DNA of 6,041 bases from Actinomycetes bacterium (GTDB lineage Bacteria > Actinomycetota > Actinomycetes > Actinomycetales > Cellulomonadaceae). The notes under the pieces are model-generated. The model saw only the letters and a program-made list of their open reading frames with translations, was not told the origin of the DNA and searched no databases. Made by a program: the position numbers and the translations under genes. Numbering within the stretch: the stretch's first letter is position 1; the number at the start of each line of letters is the position of its first letter. Below are positions 1-6,041 of the stretch, piece after piece. The DNA lies in contig JAEXEM010000430.1 of assembly GCA_023401045.1 (NCBI GenBank), forward strand, positions 1 through 6,041, in the 5' to 3' direction.

Positions 1-24
1 GCCCCAACCCGCTCGGGTCGGGGC
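1..24 (+). terminator. Hairpin at the left edge, probable terminator of the upstream gene
   Basis: Bases 1-10 pair with bases 15-24 to form a ten-position stem with a single A-C mismatch (positions 6 and 19) and a four-base GCTC loop. No T-run follows, which is common for terminators in GC-rich actinobacteria. It lies in the non-coding leader before pyrH, where tsf (elongation factor Ts) usually ends, so termination or attenuation of upstream transcription is the simplest reading. The stem could continue beyond the window edge. The upstream gene itself is not visible. Confidence 0.55.
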
Positions 25-39
25 CACCGCCGCACCGGG

Positions 40-59
40 CGCCCGCCGACCGCCGGGCG
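40..59 (+). other. Small inverted repeat in the pyrH leader
   Basis: CGCCCG at 40-45 is the exact reverse complement of CGGGCG at 54-59, with an eight-base spacer. In sequence this GC-rich a six-base inverted repeat can arise by chance, so it may have no function. It sits between the stronger edge hairpin and the pyrH ribosome binding site. No recognisable -10/-35 promoter is visible in the leader, although the operon promoter could be here. Confidence 0.25.
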
Positions 60-104
60 ACCCGGACCGAACCAGCGGCCAGCGCGCCCACCAGGCGCAC
101 GATC

Positions 105-115
105 GAGGTGGAGGA
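105..115 (+). promoter_or_regulatory. Ribosome binding site of pyrH
   Basis: The purine-rich stretch GAGGTGGAGGA contains two overlapping Shine-Dalgarno-like cores (GAGGTGG and GGAGG), placed 4-7 bases before the GTG at 119. It supports that GTG as the pyrH start. Confidence 0.7.
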
Positions 116-118
116 CCC

Positions 119-877
119 GTGAGCCAGCAGCCGTCGACGTCGCAGGGCGCGATCACGAACGACCCGGGCAGCGCGCGGCGCGTCCTGCTCAAGCTGTCCG
201 GCGAGAGCTTCGGGGGCGGCTCCATCGGGCTCGCCGTGCCGGTGGTCCGGCGGATCGCCGAGGAGATCGGGGTCGCGGTGCGCGCGGGCGTGCAGGTCGC
301 CATCGTCGTCGGCGGGGGGAACTTCTTCCGCGGCGCCGAGCTCCAGGTCAGCGGGATGGACCGGGCGCGTGCCGACTACATGGGCATGCTCGGCACCGTG
401 ATGAACTGCCTCGCCCTGCAGGACTTCCTCGAGCAGGCCGGTGTGAGCACGCGCGTGCAGACCGCCATCACCATGGGCCAGGTCGCCGAGCCGTACATCC
501 CGCTGCGCGCCATCCGCCACCTCGAGAAGGGGCGCGTCGTCATCTTCGGCGCCGGCGCGGGCATGCCGTACTTCTCCACCGACACCGTCGCCGTGCAGCG
601 CGCCCTCGAGACGCACTGCCAGGAGGTGCTCATGGGCAAGAACGGCGTCGACGGCGTCTACAGCGCCGACCCCCGCCGGGACCCGGACGCCCGCAAGCTC
701 GAGCACCTCACGTACACCGAGGCCATCGTCGGCGAGCTCGGCGTCATGGACACCTCGGCGCTCAGCCTCTGCCGCGACAACGACGTGCCGATGCGCGTCT
801 TCGGGCTCGAGGAGCACGGCAACGTCACGCGCGCGCTCGAAGGTGAGAAGATCGGGACGCTCGTCACCGCGAGCTGA
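119..877 (+). CDS. pyrH: UMP kinase (uridylate kinase)
   Basis: This 252-residue protein phosphorylates UMP to UDP with ATP in the cytoplasm, the step that feeds pyrimidine nucleotides into RNA, DNA and sugar-nucleotide synthesis. It belongs to the amino acid kinase fold family, unlike eukaryotic UMP/CMP kinases. Visible hallmarks are KLSGE at residues 25-29, the glycine-rich [10 protein letters not shown] loop, the helix [12 protein letters not shown], the nucleotide-site segment [13 protein letters not shown], and [15 protein letters not shown] in the ATP-binding half. The C-terminal GEKIGTLV ending is typical of actinobacterial PyrH. Length is normal for the family, with about 19 variable residues before the first conserved strand. 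The GTG start is backed by a good ribosome binding site. Bacterial PyrH is usually a hexamer activated by GTP and inhibited by UTP; that is family knowledge. It is the first visible gene of the operon, 56 bases before frr. Confidence 0.97.
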   Translation: MSQQPSTSQGAITNDPGSARRVLLKLSGESFGGGSIGLAVPVVRRIAEEIGVAVRAGVQVAIVVGGGNFFRGAELQVSGMDRARADYMGMLGTVMNCLALQDFLEQAGVSTRVQTAITMGQVAEPYIPLRAIRHLEKGRVVIFGAGAGMPYFSTDTVAVQRALETHCQEVLMGKNGVDGVYSADPRRDPDARKLEHLTYTEAIVGELGVMDTSALSLCRDNDVPMRVFGLEEHGNVTRALEGEKIGTLVTAS

Positions 878-895
878 CCGGCGCACACACGCACC

Positions 896-914
896 GACGG
901 CCCGCGCGGCCGTC
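896..914 (+). other. Perfect hairpin between pyrH and frr
   Basis: GACGGCC at 896-902 pairs exactly with GGCCGTC at 908-914 across a five-base CGCGC loop. It lies in the 56-base gap between the pyrH stop and frr, ending eight bases before the frr Shine-Dalgarno sequence. No T-run follows, and frr has no obvious separate promoter, so a partial terminator, an RNA-processing or stability element, or a spacer structure are all possible. Its seven perfect pairs make it stronger than the short inverted repeats scattered through this GC-rich DNA. Confidence 0.45.
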
Positions 915-922
915 CGACAACG

Positions 923-928
923 AAGGAG
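923..928 (+). promoter_or_regulatory. Ribosome binding site of frr
   Basis: AAGGAG ends five bases before the GTG at 934. It is a near-consensus site and fixes the frr start, since the next residues match the conserved beginning of ribosome recycling factor. Confidence 0.85.
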
Positions 929-933
929 CACCG

Positions 934-1491
934 GTGATCGACGACACACTCCTCGAGGCCGAGGAGAAGATGGACAAGGCCGTGGAGGTCGCGAAGGAGG
1001 ACTTCGCCGCCATCCGCACCGGCCGGGCGAACGCGGCGATGTTCGCCAAGGTCTTCGTCGACTACTACGGCTCGGCGACGCCGCTGCAGCAGCTCGCGTC
1101 GTTCAACGTCGTCGAGGCGCGCACGATCCTCGTCTCGCCGTTCGACAAGTCGTCGATGACCGCGATCGAGAAGGCGCTGCGCGACTCCGACCTCGGCGTC
1201 AACCCGACGAACGACGGCAACGTCGTGCGCGTCGTGCTGCCCGCCCTCACGGCCGAGCGGCGCAAGGACTTCGTCAAGCTCGCGAAGTCGAAGGCGGAGG
1301 ACGCCCGCATCTCGGTGCGCTCCGTGCGTCGCCGTGCCAAGGAGGAGCTCGACCGCATCGCGAAGGACGGCGAGGCGGGCGAGGACGAGGTGGCCCGTGC
1401 CGAGAAGGAGCTCGAGGCACTGACGAAGCGGCACGTCGAGGTCATCGACCAGCTGCTCGCCTCCAAGGAGAGCGAGCTGCTCGAGGTCTGA
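934..1491 (+). CDS. frr: Ribosome recycling factor
   Basis: This 185-residue protein works with EF-G to split the post-termination ribosome so its subunits can be reused; it is essential in most bacteria. Length equals the usual 185 residues. The family landmarks are present: the IRTGRAN segment (residues 27-33) of the three-helix bundle, the domain II region with SPFDKSS and [15 protein letters not shown], then [14 protein letters not shown], and the long C-terminal helix region with VRSVRRRA (128-135). Arg132, a ribosome-contacting position in E. coli RRF, is conserved. The GTG start has an AAGGAG site at good spacing. Its TGA stop shares its last base with the cdsA ATG, so the two are probably translationally coupled. 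The pyrH-frr-cdsA order is widespread in bacteria and supports the call. Confidence 0.98.
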   Translation: MIDDTLLEAEEKMDKAVEVAKEDFAAIRTGRANAAMFAKVFVDYYGSATPLQQLASFNVVEARTILVSPFDKSSMTAIEKALRDSDLGVNPTNDGNVVRVVLPALTAERRKDFVKLAKSKAEDARISVRSVRRRAKEELDRIAKDGEAGEDEVARAEKELEALTKRHVEVIDQLLASKESELLEV

Positions 1492-2333
1492 TGTCCCAGC
1501 TCGCCGCCCCGCGCACGTCCGGCGCCGGCAGGGACCTCCCTGCCGCGGTGACGGTCGGAGTGCTCCTTCTCGCCGCCGTCGGCGCCTCGTTGTTCATCCG
1601 CAAGGAGGCCTTCGTCGTCCTCGCGGTCGTCGCGGTCGGCGTCGCGATGTGGGAGCTGGCCCAGGCGTTCACGCGCCGGTCCATCCACGTCCCGCTGGTC
1701 CCGCTCGTCGTCGGCTCCGCCGGCATCCTCGTGTCGGCGTACGTCGCCGGCACCGAGGCGCTGTTCGTCGCCTTCCTCCTCACGGTGGGCGGCGCGGTGC
1801 TGTGGCGGGTGCTCGACGGCAACGGCGAGGCCGCCCTGCGCGACGCGTCGGCGGCCACGTTCGCCGCCGCGTACCTGCCGTTCCTCGGCGGGTTCGTCAT
1901 GCTCCTGCTCGCCGAGCCGGACGGGCCCGCGCGCGTCGCGCTGCTCATCCTCCTCGCGGTCGCGTGCGACACCGGCGGCTACGTCGTCGGCACGTTGCTC
2001 GGGCGGCACCCGCTCGCCCCGTCGGTGAGCCCGAAGAAGTCCTGGGAGGGGCTGCTCGGCTCGCTCGTCCTCGCGAGCGTCGTCGGGGTCGTCGGTGTGC
2101 AGACGGTCTTCCAGGGCGAGCCCGTCGTCGGTGCGCTCCTCGGCGTCGGCACCGTCGTGTCCGCGACGCTCGGCGACCTCGCCGAGTCGATGCTCAAGCG
2201 CGACCTCGAGCTCAAGGACATGGGCCGGGTGCTGCCGGGCCACGGCGGCGTCCTCGACCGGCTCGACTCGATGCTGCTCACCGCCCCGACGGTGTGGGTC
2301 CTCCTCACCGTCCTCCAGCCGCCCGCCGGCTGA
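1491..2333 (+). CDS. cdsA: Phosphatidate cytidylyltransferase (CDP-diacylglycerol synthase)
   Basis: This integral membrane enzyme converts phosphatidic acid and CTP to CDP-diacylglycerol, the precursor of phosphatidylinositol, phosphatidylglycerol and cardiolipin in actinobacteria. The 280-residue product has about eight or nine hydrophobic segments (roughly residues 17-35, 40-60, 67-87, 89-107, 122-141, 148-170, 187-206, 211-229 and 262-275). Conserved CdsA elements are CDTGGY (159-164), SPKKSWEG (180-187) and the complete family signature at 233-259, with its SMLKR, KD, LPGHGG and DRLD elements in order, which carries the catalytic aspartates that bind metal. The ATG start overlaps the frr stop by one base. 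Only a weak GAGG lies four bases upstream, so termination-reinitiation from frr is likely. The frame stays open far upstream inside frr, but that part is a shadow. The gene ends 32 bases before rlmN. Confidence 0.96.
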   Translation: MSQLAAPRTSGAGRDLPAAVTVGVLLLAAVGASLFIRKEAFVVLAVVAVGVAMWELAQAFTRRSIHVPLVPLVVGSAGILVSAYVAGTEALFVAFLLTVGGAVLWRVLDGNGEAALRDASAATFAAAYLPFLGGFVMLLLAEPDGPARVALLILLAVACDTGGYVVGTLLGRHPLAPSVSPKKSWEGLLGSLVLASVVGVVGVQTVFQGEPVVGALLGVGTVVSATLGDLAESMLKRDLELKDMGRVLPGHGGVLDRLDSMLLTAPTVWVLLTVLQPPAG

Positions 2334-2348
2334 TCCCCGTCCCCACCC

Positions 2349-2357
2349 GAGAGGAGG
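2349..2357 (+). promoter_or_regulatory. Ribosome binding site of rlmN
   Basis: GAGAGGAGG ends eight bases before the GTG at 2366. It is the strongest Shine-Dalgarno match in the window and decides the rlmN start within a frame that is open for more than 700 bases further upstream. Confidence 0.85.
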
Positions 2358-2365
2358 CGCCGACC

Positions 2366-3493
2366 GTGTCCGCCACCCCCGTGCGCCTGCAGCTCACCGC
2401 CCCGTCCCGCGGCGCGCGCGGCAAGCCGCCGCGTCACTTCGTCGACCTCACACCCGAGGAACGGGTCGAGGCCGTCACCGCGCTCGGCGAGAAGCCGTTC
2501 CGCAGCAAGCAGCTCGCGACGCACTACTTCACGCACCTCACGGCGGACCCCGCCGCCATGACCGACCTGCCGAAGGCGAGCCGTGACGTCCTCGTCGAGG
2601 ACCTGTTCCCGCGCCTGCTGACGACGAGCCGGACCCTCACGGCCGACCACGGGACGACCGTCAAGACGCTCTACCACCTGTTCGACGGCGCGAAGGTCGA
2701 GTCGGTGCTCATGCGGTACGCGAGCCGAGCGACCCTGTGCGTCTCGTCGCAGGCCGGGTGCGGGCTGGCGTGCGCGTTCTGCGCGACCGGCCAGATCGGT
2801 CTCACCCGGAACCTGTCGACCGCGGAGATCGTCGAGCAGGTCCGTGAGGCGGCGCGCGCGCTCGCCGCCGGGGAGGTGCCCGGCGGCGCGACCCGCCTGA
2901 CGAACGTCGTGTTCATGGGGATGGGCGAGCCGCTCGCGAACTACAAGTCGGTCATGGCGACGGTGCGGCGGCTCGTCGCGCCGACCCCGGACGGGTTCGG
3001 GATGTCCGCCCGGAACGTCACCGTCTCGACGGTCGGCCTCGTGCCCGCGATGGACAAGCTCGCCAAGGAGGGGATCCCGGTGACGCTCGCGCTGTCGCTG
3101 CACGCCCCCGACGACGAGCTGCGCAGCGAGCTCGTGCCGGTCAACACGCGGTGGAGCGTCGACGAGGCGCTCGACTCCGCACGTCGCTACTTCGACGTCA
3201 CCGGCCGCCGCGTCTCCATCGAGTACGCGCTCATCCGGGACGTCAACGACCACGCGTGGCGTGCGGACCTGCTCGCCGAGAAGCTCGTCGCCCGCGGCAG
3301 CGGATGGGTCCACTGCAACCCGATCCCGCTCAACCCGACACCCGGCTCGCGCTGGACGGCGAGCGATCCCGAGGTCGAGCGGGAGTTCGTGGCACGCTTG
3401 CGGGCGCACGGGATCCCCACGACCATCCGGGACACCCGCGGGAGCGACATCGACGGCGCGTGCGGCCAGCTCGCGGCGGAGGAGGACGAGTGA
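2366..3493 (+). CDS. rlmN: Dual-specificity RNA methyltransferase RlmN (radical SAM)
   Basis: RlmN methylates carbon 2 of adenine 2503 in 23S rRNA at the peptidyl transferase centre and of adenine 37 in some tRNAs, using two SAM molecules and a 4Fe-4S cluster. The 375-residue product has the normal length. The N-terminal accessory domain (about 25-95, with KPFRSKQL) precedes the radical SAM core. The cluster motif is CGLACAFC, with Cys132, Cys136 and Cys139. The two mechanistic cysteines are both kept: Cys125 in LCVSSQAGC and Cys366 in [10 protein letters not shown]. Other marks are [10 protein letters not shown] (SAM-binding GEP motif), [26 protein letters not shown] and [10 protein letters not shown]. 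The related resistance enzyme Cfr shares the cysteines, but the housekeeping position and the overall match to actinobacterial RlmN favour RlmN. The GTG start was chosen from the strong upstream ribosome binding site. The stop overlaps the next gene by four bases (GTGA). Confidence 0.96.
   Translation: MSATPVRLQLTAPSRGARGKPPRHFVDLTPEERVEAVTALGEKPFRSKQLATHYFTHLTADPAAMTDLPKASRDVLVEDLFPRLLTTSRTLTADHGTTVKTLYHLFDGAKVESVLMRYASRATLCVSSQAGCGLACAFCATGQIGLTRNLSTAEIVEQVREAARALAAGEVPGGATRLTNVVFMGMGEPLANYKSVMATVRRLVAPTPDGFGMSARNVTVSTVGLVPAMDKLAKEGIPVTLALSLHAPDDELRSELVPVNTRWSVDEALDSARRYFDVTGRRVSIEYALIRDVNDHAWRADLLAEKLVARGSGWVHCNPIPLNPTPGSRWTASDPEVEREFVARLRAHGIPTTIRDTRGSDIDGACGQLAAEEDE
3478..3485 (+). promoter_or_regulatory. 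Ribosome binding site of the DivIVA-repeat gene, inside rlmN
   Basis: GGAGGAGG lies within the last codons of rlmN. The first GGAGG core is seven bases before the GTG at 3490. The only nearby alternative, the in-frame ATG at 3502, would be 16 or more bases away. This favours the overlapping GTG start and independent ribosome loading as well as coupling. Confidence 0.65.
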
Positions 3494-4044
3494 GCGACGG
3501 CATGTTCCGGACCGTGTCGGGCATGAGGCGCGGCTACGACCCGGACGAGGTCGACGAGTTCTTCTCGCACGCGCGCTCGGTCTACGAGCAGGGCCCCGCG
3601 ACGGCGCTGTCCGGCGCAGACGTGCGGACGGTGGCGTTCGACCTCGTGCGCGGCGGCTACGTGACGGCGGCCGTCGACGCCGCGCTCGACCGCCTGGAGG
3701 CCGCGTTCGTCGCGCGCCACCGCGCGCAGTTCGTCGCCGAGCGCGGGCAGGAGGCGTGGATGGAGCACCTCGGCGCCCGTGCCCGCACGCTCTACGGCCG
3801 CCTCGGGCGGCCCGACGGTGACAGGTTCGCACCGCCGCAGGGGCGCCGGCAGGGCTACGAGCCCGCCGACGTCGACGCGCTGTGCCACCGGCTCGTCGCG
3901 TTCTTCGACAACGGCGCACCGTTGACCGCGGCCGAGGTGCGCGCGACGACGTTCCGCCGCCGCAACGGCCGCAACGGCTACGCCGAGGGACCGGTCGACG
4001 CGTTCGTCGCGCGCGCCGTCGAGGTCCTCCTCGGGGTCGAGTGA
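3490..4044 (+). CDS. DivIVA-like domain repeat protein, function unknown
   Basis: This small soluble protein of 184 residues has no signal peptide or membrane segment. It resembles the actinobacterial DivIVA-domain repeat family (modelled in TIGRFAMs as DivI1A-type repeats), recalled from memory rather than searched. The key motif [20 protein letters not shown] (residues 6-25) matches the start of DivIVA/Wag31 proteins, which bind curved membrane at poles and septa. The rest does not look like DivIVA: there is no long C-terminal coiled coil. Instead four GY-type units occur at 15-25, 55-66, 122-132 and 162-173, arranged as two copies of a pair. Trp90 and Cys132 are the only residues of their kind. 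The gene overlaps rlmN and dxr by four bases each. The start is GTG 3490; ATG 3502 would shorten it by four residues. A link to cell growth or division is only a guess from the domain. Confidence 0.85.
   Translation: MSDGMFRTVSGMRRGYDPDEVDEFFSHARSVYEQGPATALSGADVRTVAFDLVRGGYVTAAVDAALDRLEAAFVARHRAQFVAERGQEAWMEHLGARARTLYGRLGRPDGDRFAPPQGRRQGYEPADVDALCHRLVAFFDNGAPLTAAEVRATTFRRRNGRNGYAEGPVDAFVARAVEVLLGVE
3505..4029 (+). repeat. Internal protein duplication within the DivIVA-repeat gene
   Basis: Residues 6-73 and 113-180 align as two copies of one unit about 68 residues long. Each begins with F, then a GY[DE]P-x-[DE]VD motif (Tyr16 and Tyr123), then an L[ST]xA[DE]VR segment (40-46 and 145-151), a F-x(2)-R element, and a second GY-x(4)-VDA motif (Tyr57 and Tyr164). 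The distance between the two tyrosines is 41 residues in both copies. The first copy is DNA 3505-3708 and the second 3826-4029, separated by a 39-residue linker. The match is visible at protein level only; the DNA copies have diverged, so the duplication is old. Confidence 0.75.
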
Positions 4045-5225
4045 GCACGTCCGAGCCGCGGCCGGCGACGTCCTGGCCGCGGACCGTCGTCGTCCTCGGC
4101 TCCACCGGGTCGATCGGCACGCAGGCGCTCGACATCGTCGCGGCCAACCCCGACCGGTTCCGGGTGACGGGGCTCTCGGCGGGTGGGGCCGACCCGGCTG
4201 CGCTCGTCGCCCAGGTGCGTGCGCACGACGTGCCGGCCGTCGCCGTGGCCGACCCCGCCGCCGGGGCCGTCGTGCGTGACGCGCTGCCGGGCACGCGGGT
4301 GCTCGTCGGCCCCGAGGCCGCCGCCGAGCTCGCCGCCTCCGGGGCGGACGTCGTCCTCAACGGCATCACCGGGTCCGTCGGGCTCCTGCCGACGCTCGCG
4401 GCGCTGCGCGCCGGCAGCACGCTCGCGCTGGCGAACAAGGAGTCGCTCGTGGTCGGCGGTGCGCTCGTGCACGCCGCGGCCGTCCGGCCCGACCAGGTGG
4501 TGCCCGTCGACTCCGAGCACTCGGCCATCGCGCAGGCGCTGCGCTCCGGCGCCCCGCGCGAGGTGAGCCGGCTCGTCCTCACCGCCTCGGGCGGGCCGTT
4601 CCGGGGCTGGAGCGCCGAGCAGGTCGCGGCTGCCACCCCGCAGCAGGCGCTCGCCCACCCGACGTGGTCGATGGGCCCGGTCGTCACGGTCAACTCCGCG
4701 AGCCTCATGAACAAGGGCCTCGAGCTCATCGAGGCGCACCTGCTCTTCGACGTGCCGGTCGCCGACATCGCGGTCGTCGTCCACCCGCAGTCCGTCGTGC
4801 ACTCGATGGTCGAGTTCGTCGACGGCTCGACGATCGCGCAGGCGTCGCCGCCCGACATGCGCCTGCCGATCGCGCTCGGCCTCGCGTGGCCGGACCGGGT
4901 GCCCGGTGCGGCGCGACCGTGCGACTGGACCGCCGCGACCTCGTGGACGTTCGAGCCGCTCGACGAGGAGGTCTTCCCCGCCGTCGCGCTCGCGCGCTCC
5001 GCGGTGGCGGCCTCGTCGACGCACCCGGCCGTCTACAACGCCGCCAACGAGGAGGCCGTCGCGGCGTTCCTCGGCGGGCGCATCGGCTTCGGTCAGGTCG
5101 TCCGGACGGTCGAGCGCGTGCTCTCCGAGCACGACGGCACCCGCCCGGACGCGCTCACCCTCGACGCCGTGCTCGACGCCGAGCGCTGGGCACGGGCGCG
5201 TGCCCACGAGGTGCTGGCGGACTGA
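4041..5225 (+). CDS. dxr: 1-deoxy-D-xylulose 5-phosphate reductoisomerase
   Basis: Dxr (IspC) converts DXP to 2-C-methyl-D-erythritol 4-phosphate with NADPH and a divalent metal, the first committed step of the MEP isoprenoid pathway and the target of fosmidomycin. The 394-residue product has family length. The NADPH-binding loop GSTGSIG is at 20-26, followed by [12 protein letters not shown]. The metal-binding acidic residues are Asp157 and Glu159 in PVDSEHSAI and Glu228 in [10 protein letters not shown], with Asn224 and Lys225 contacting substrate phosphate in relatives. The flexible loop HPTWSMG and the segment [12 protein letters not shown] are also present. The 71-residue spacing from Asp157 to Glu228 agrees with the mycobacterial enzyme as I recall it. 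The GTG start overlaps the preceding stop by four bases. Its ribosome binding site is weak (GGGG at 4033-4036), so coupling to the upstream gene is likely. The intramembrane protease gene and ispG that often follow dxr in actinobacteria are not downstream here. Confidence 0.97.
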   Translation: MSTSEPRPATSWPRTVVVLGSTGSIGTQALDIVAANPDRFRVTGLSAGGADPAALVAQVRAHDVPAVAVADPAAGAVVRDALPGTRVLVGPEAAAELAASGADVVLNGITGSVGLLPTLAALRAGSTLALANKESLVVGGALVHAAAVRPDQVVPVDSEHSAIAQALRSGAPREVSRLVLTASGGPFRGWSAEQVAAATPQQALAHPTWSMGPVVTVNSASLMNKGLELIEAHLLFDVPVADIAVVVHPQSVVHSMVEFVDGSTIAQASPPDMRLPIALGLAWPDRVPGAARPCDWTAATSWTFEPLDEEVFPAVALARSAVAASSTHPAVYNAANEEAVAAFLGGRIGFGQVVRTVERVLSEHDGTRPDALTLDAVLDAERWARARAHEVLAD

Positions 5226-5233
5226 CCCGCGGG

Positions 5234-5249
5234 CCGTCGGGTCCGACGG
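5234..5249. terminator. Hairpin between convergent dxr and oxidoreductase genes
   Basis: CCGTCG at 5234-5239 pairs exactly with CGACGG at 5244-5249 around the GGTC loop; G5240 and C5243 could add a pair. It occupies the 39-base gap between the dxr stop and the convergent gene's stop, the expected place for a bidirectional terminator. There is no T-run on either strand, so an intrinsic terminator of the classic type is not proven. The palindrome CCCGCGGG lies just before it at 5226-5233. Confidence 0.5.
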
Positions 5250-5264
5250 TGCGACGGGGGCGCG

Positions 5265-6041
5265 TCAGCCACCCAGCAGCGGCGTCAGCGCCTCGGCGAG
5301 ACGGCTCGAGCGGCCGGTGCGCCGCTCGACGCGGTCCGCCCACGCCGTCGCCCAGCGTGCGGCCGTGATCCCCGCCCAGCGCAGCGGCTCCGGCTCCCAG
5401 TCCGGTGAGCGGTGACCCACCCAGGGCAGGCGGGTGAGCGGTGTGTCGGCCCCGGTGAGGAGGTCGGCGAGGGTGCGGCCGGCGAGGTTCGACGTCGCGA
5501 CCCCGTCCCCGACGTACCCGCCCGCCCACGCCATGCCGGTCGACGCGTCGAGCCCGACCGAGGGGTGCCAGTCGCGCGGCACGGCGAGCGGGCCGCCCCA
5601 CGCGTGCGTCACCGTCGTCCCGTCGAGCTGGGGGAGCAGGTCGACGAGGGCGAGGCGCAGCCGCTCGTGGATCCCCGTGGCGTCGTCGTACGCCGGGGAG
5701 ATCGTCGAGCCCAGGTGGTAGGGCGCGCCGCGGCCGCCGAACGCGAGCCGGTCGTCGGCCGTGCGCTGGCCGTAGACGACGAGGTTGCGCGCGTCGGCGA
5801 ACGTCTGGCCGCGGTCGAGCCCGACGCTCGCCCACACGTCGGCGGGCAGCGGCGCGGTCGCGATCATGTGGGAGTACACCGGCGCGACGCGACGGCGCGA
5901 GCCCGGCAGCGTCGCCGTCCACGCCTCCGTCGCGCGGACCACCCACCGGGCGCGGACGGTGCCGTGGTCGGTGAGGACGGCGCGCGGCGAGAGCCGCAGC
6001 GCCCGGGTGCCCTCGACGATCCGCGCCCCACGCTGCTCGAC
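5265..6041 (-). CDS. FAD-dependent oxidoreductase, DAO superfamily (N-terminus off the window)
   Basis: The C-terminal 258 residues of a flavoprotein resembling the glycine/D-amino acid oxidase (DAO) superfamily, which oxidises amines or amino acids. The frame is open to the right edge, so the start and the N-terminal FAD-binding Rossmann GxGxxG motif are missing; a GTG codon at 5942 lies inside the gene and is not the real start. Visible family traits are a long beta-rich substrate domain, the segment YGQRTADDRLAFGGRG (about residues 100-115 of the visible part), THAWGGPLAVPRDWHPSVG, and the C-terminal FAD-contacting AGGYVGDGVATSNLAGRTL. The first and third of these are typical of actinobacterial gamma-glutamylputrescine-oxidase-like or YurR/DadA-like proteins. 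The substrate cannot be told from this fragment. It runs convergent to dxr and is probably a separate transcription unit. Base composition matches its neighbours, so there is no sign of recent transfer. Confidence 0.88.
   Translation of the reverse strand, partial: VEQRGARIVEGTRALRLSPRAVLTDHGTVRARWVVRATEAWTATLPGSRRRVAPVYSHMIATAPLPADVWASVGLDRGQTFADARNLVVYGQRTADDRLAFGGRGAPYHLGSTISPAYDDATGIHERLRLALVDLLPQLDGTTVTHAWGGPLAVPRDWHPSVGLDASTGMAWAGGYVGDGVATSNLAGRTLADLLTGADTPLTRLPWVGHRSPDWEPEPLRWAGITAARWATAWADRVERRTGRSSRLAEALTPLLGG

Noticed and set aside
843..1490. Upstream extension of the cdsA frame through frr
   Set aside because: The extension overlaps all of frr, is Arg/Gly-rich and lacks conserved features. 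The ATG at 1491 gives a CdsA of normal length with a hydrophobic first segment.
1065..2243. A 392-codon minus-strand open frame rich in Arg, Glu, Asp and Gly
   Set aside because: It is antisense to frr and cdsA and its charged low-complexity translation is the mirror of their codon bias. No ribosome binding site or motif supports it.
1649..2365. Upstream extension of the rlmN frame through cdsA
   Set aside because: It overlaps most of cdsA in another frame and has no homology-like pattern. A strong ribosome binding site at 2349-2357 marks GTG 2366 as the true start.
2366..3493. Possible Cfr-type antibiotic resistance methyltransferase
   Set aside because: Cfr and RlmN share the radical SAM cysteines, but the gene sits in a housekeeping operon, has the same composition as its neighbours and matches the RlmN pattern, so a resistance role is not supported.
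1979..4858. A 959-codon open frame on the minus strand covering cdsA, rlmN, the DivIVA-repeat gene and dxr
   Set aside because: It is antisense to four genes with clear family motifs, its translation is an Arg/Ala/Gly/Pro-rich sequence without any recognisable domain, and long antisense frames are expected where stop codons are rare because of high GC.
3978..5207. A 409-codon minus-strand open frame opposite dxr
   Set aside because: It is antisense to dxr, which carries all its catalytic motifs. The translation is Arg/Gly/Asp-rich and unlike any known protein.
5155..5946. A second minus-strand open frame overlapping the FAD oxidoreductase
   Set aside because: It covers the same DNA in a different frame, has no flavoprotein motifs, is Arg/Pro/Gly-rich, and runs into the 3' end of dxr.

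Overview
The window is very GC-rich, with G or C at almost every third codon position, and five of its six complete genes start with GTG. Together with the gene order pyrH-frr-cdsA-rlmN-(DivIVA-repeat gene)-dxr, this points to an actinobacterium. A member of the Micrococcales, possibly Cellulomonas-like, is plausible, but that placement is inference from gene order and protein style. The region looks like a chromosomal housekeeping locus: no mobile element, CRISPR array, tRNA or rRNA was found.

Layout. Positions 1-118 are a short non-coding leader. It holds a strong hairpin at its left edge, probably the terminator of an upstream gene (often tsf at this locus), a second small hairpin, and the pyrH ribosome binding site. 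Six same-strand genes follow: pyrH (UMP kinase, 119-877), frr (ribosome recycling factor, 934-1491), cdsA (CDP-diacylglycerol synthase, 1491-2333), rlmN (23S rRNA/tRNA adenine C2 methyltransferase, 2366-3493), a small protein made of repeated DivIVA-like motifs (3490-4044) and dxr (DXP reductoisomerase, 4041-5225). A 39-base gap with a hairpin separates dxr from a convergent minus-strand gene (5265-6041, running off the right edge) for an FAD-dependent oxidoreductase of the DAO superfamily, whose N-terminus is missing.

How the genes fit together. The plus-strand genes are tightly packed and partly translationally coupled: frr/cdsA share one base, and rlmN/DivIVA-repeat and DivIVA-repeat/dxr each overlap by four bases (GTGA). 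The cluster combines pyrimidine nucleotide supply (PyrH), ribosome recycling and rRNA modification (Frr, RlmN), phospholipid precursor synthesis (CdsA) and isoprenoid precursor synthesis (Dxr), which makes it a growth-linked operon. The only member without an established function is the DivIVA-repeat protein. Its internal duplication, with identical 41-residue spacing of GY motifs in both halves, and its coupling to rlmN and dxr are the most interesting signals here. I saw no convincing novel defence, mobile or regulatory system.
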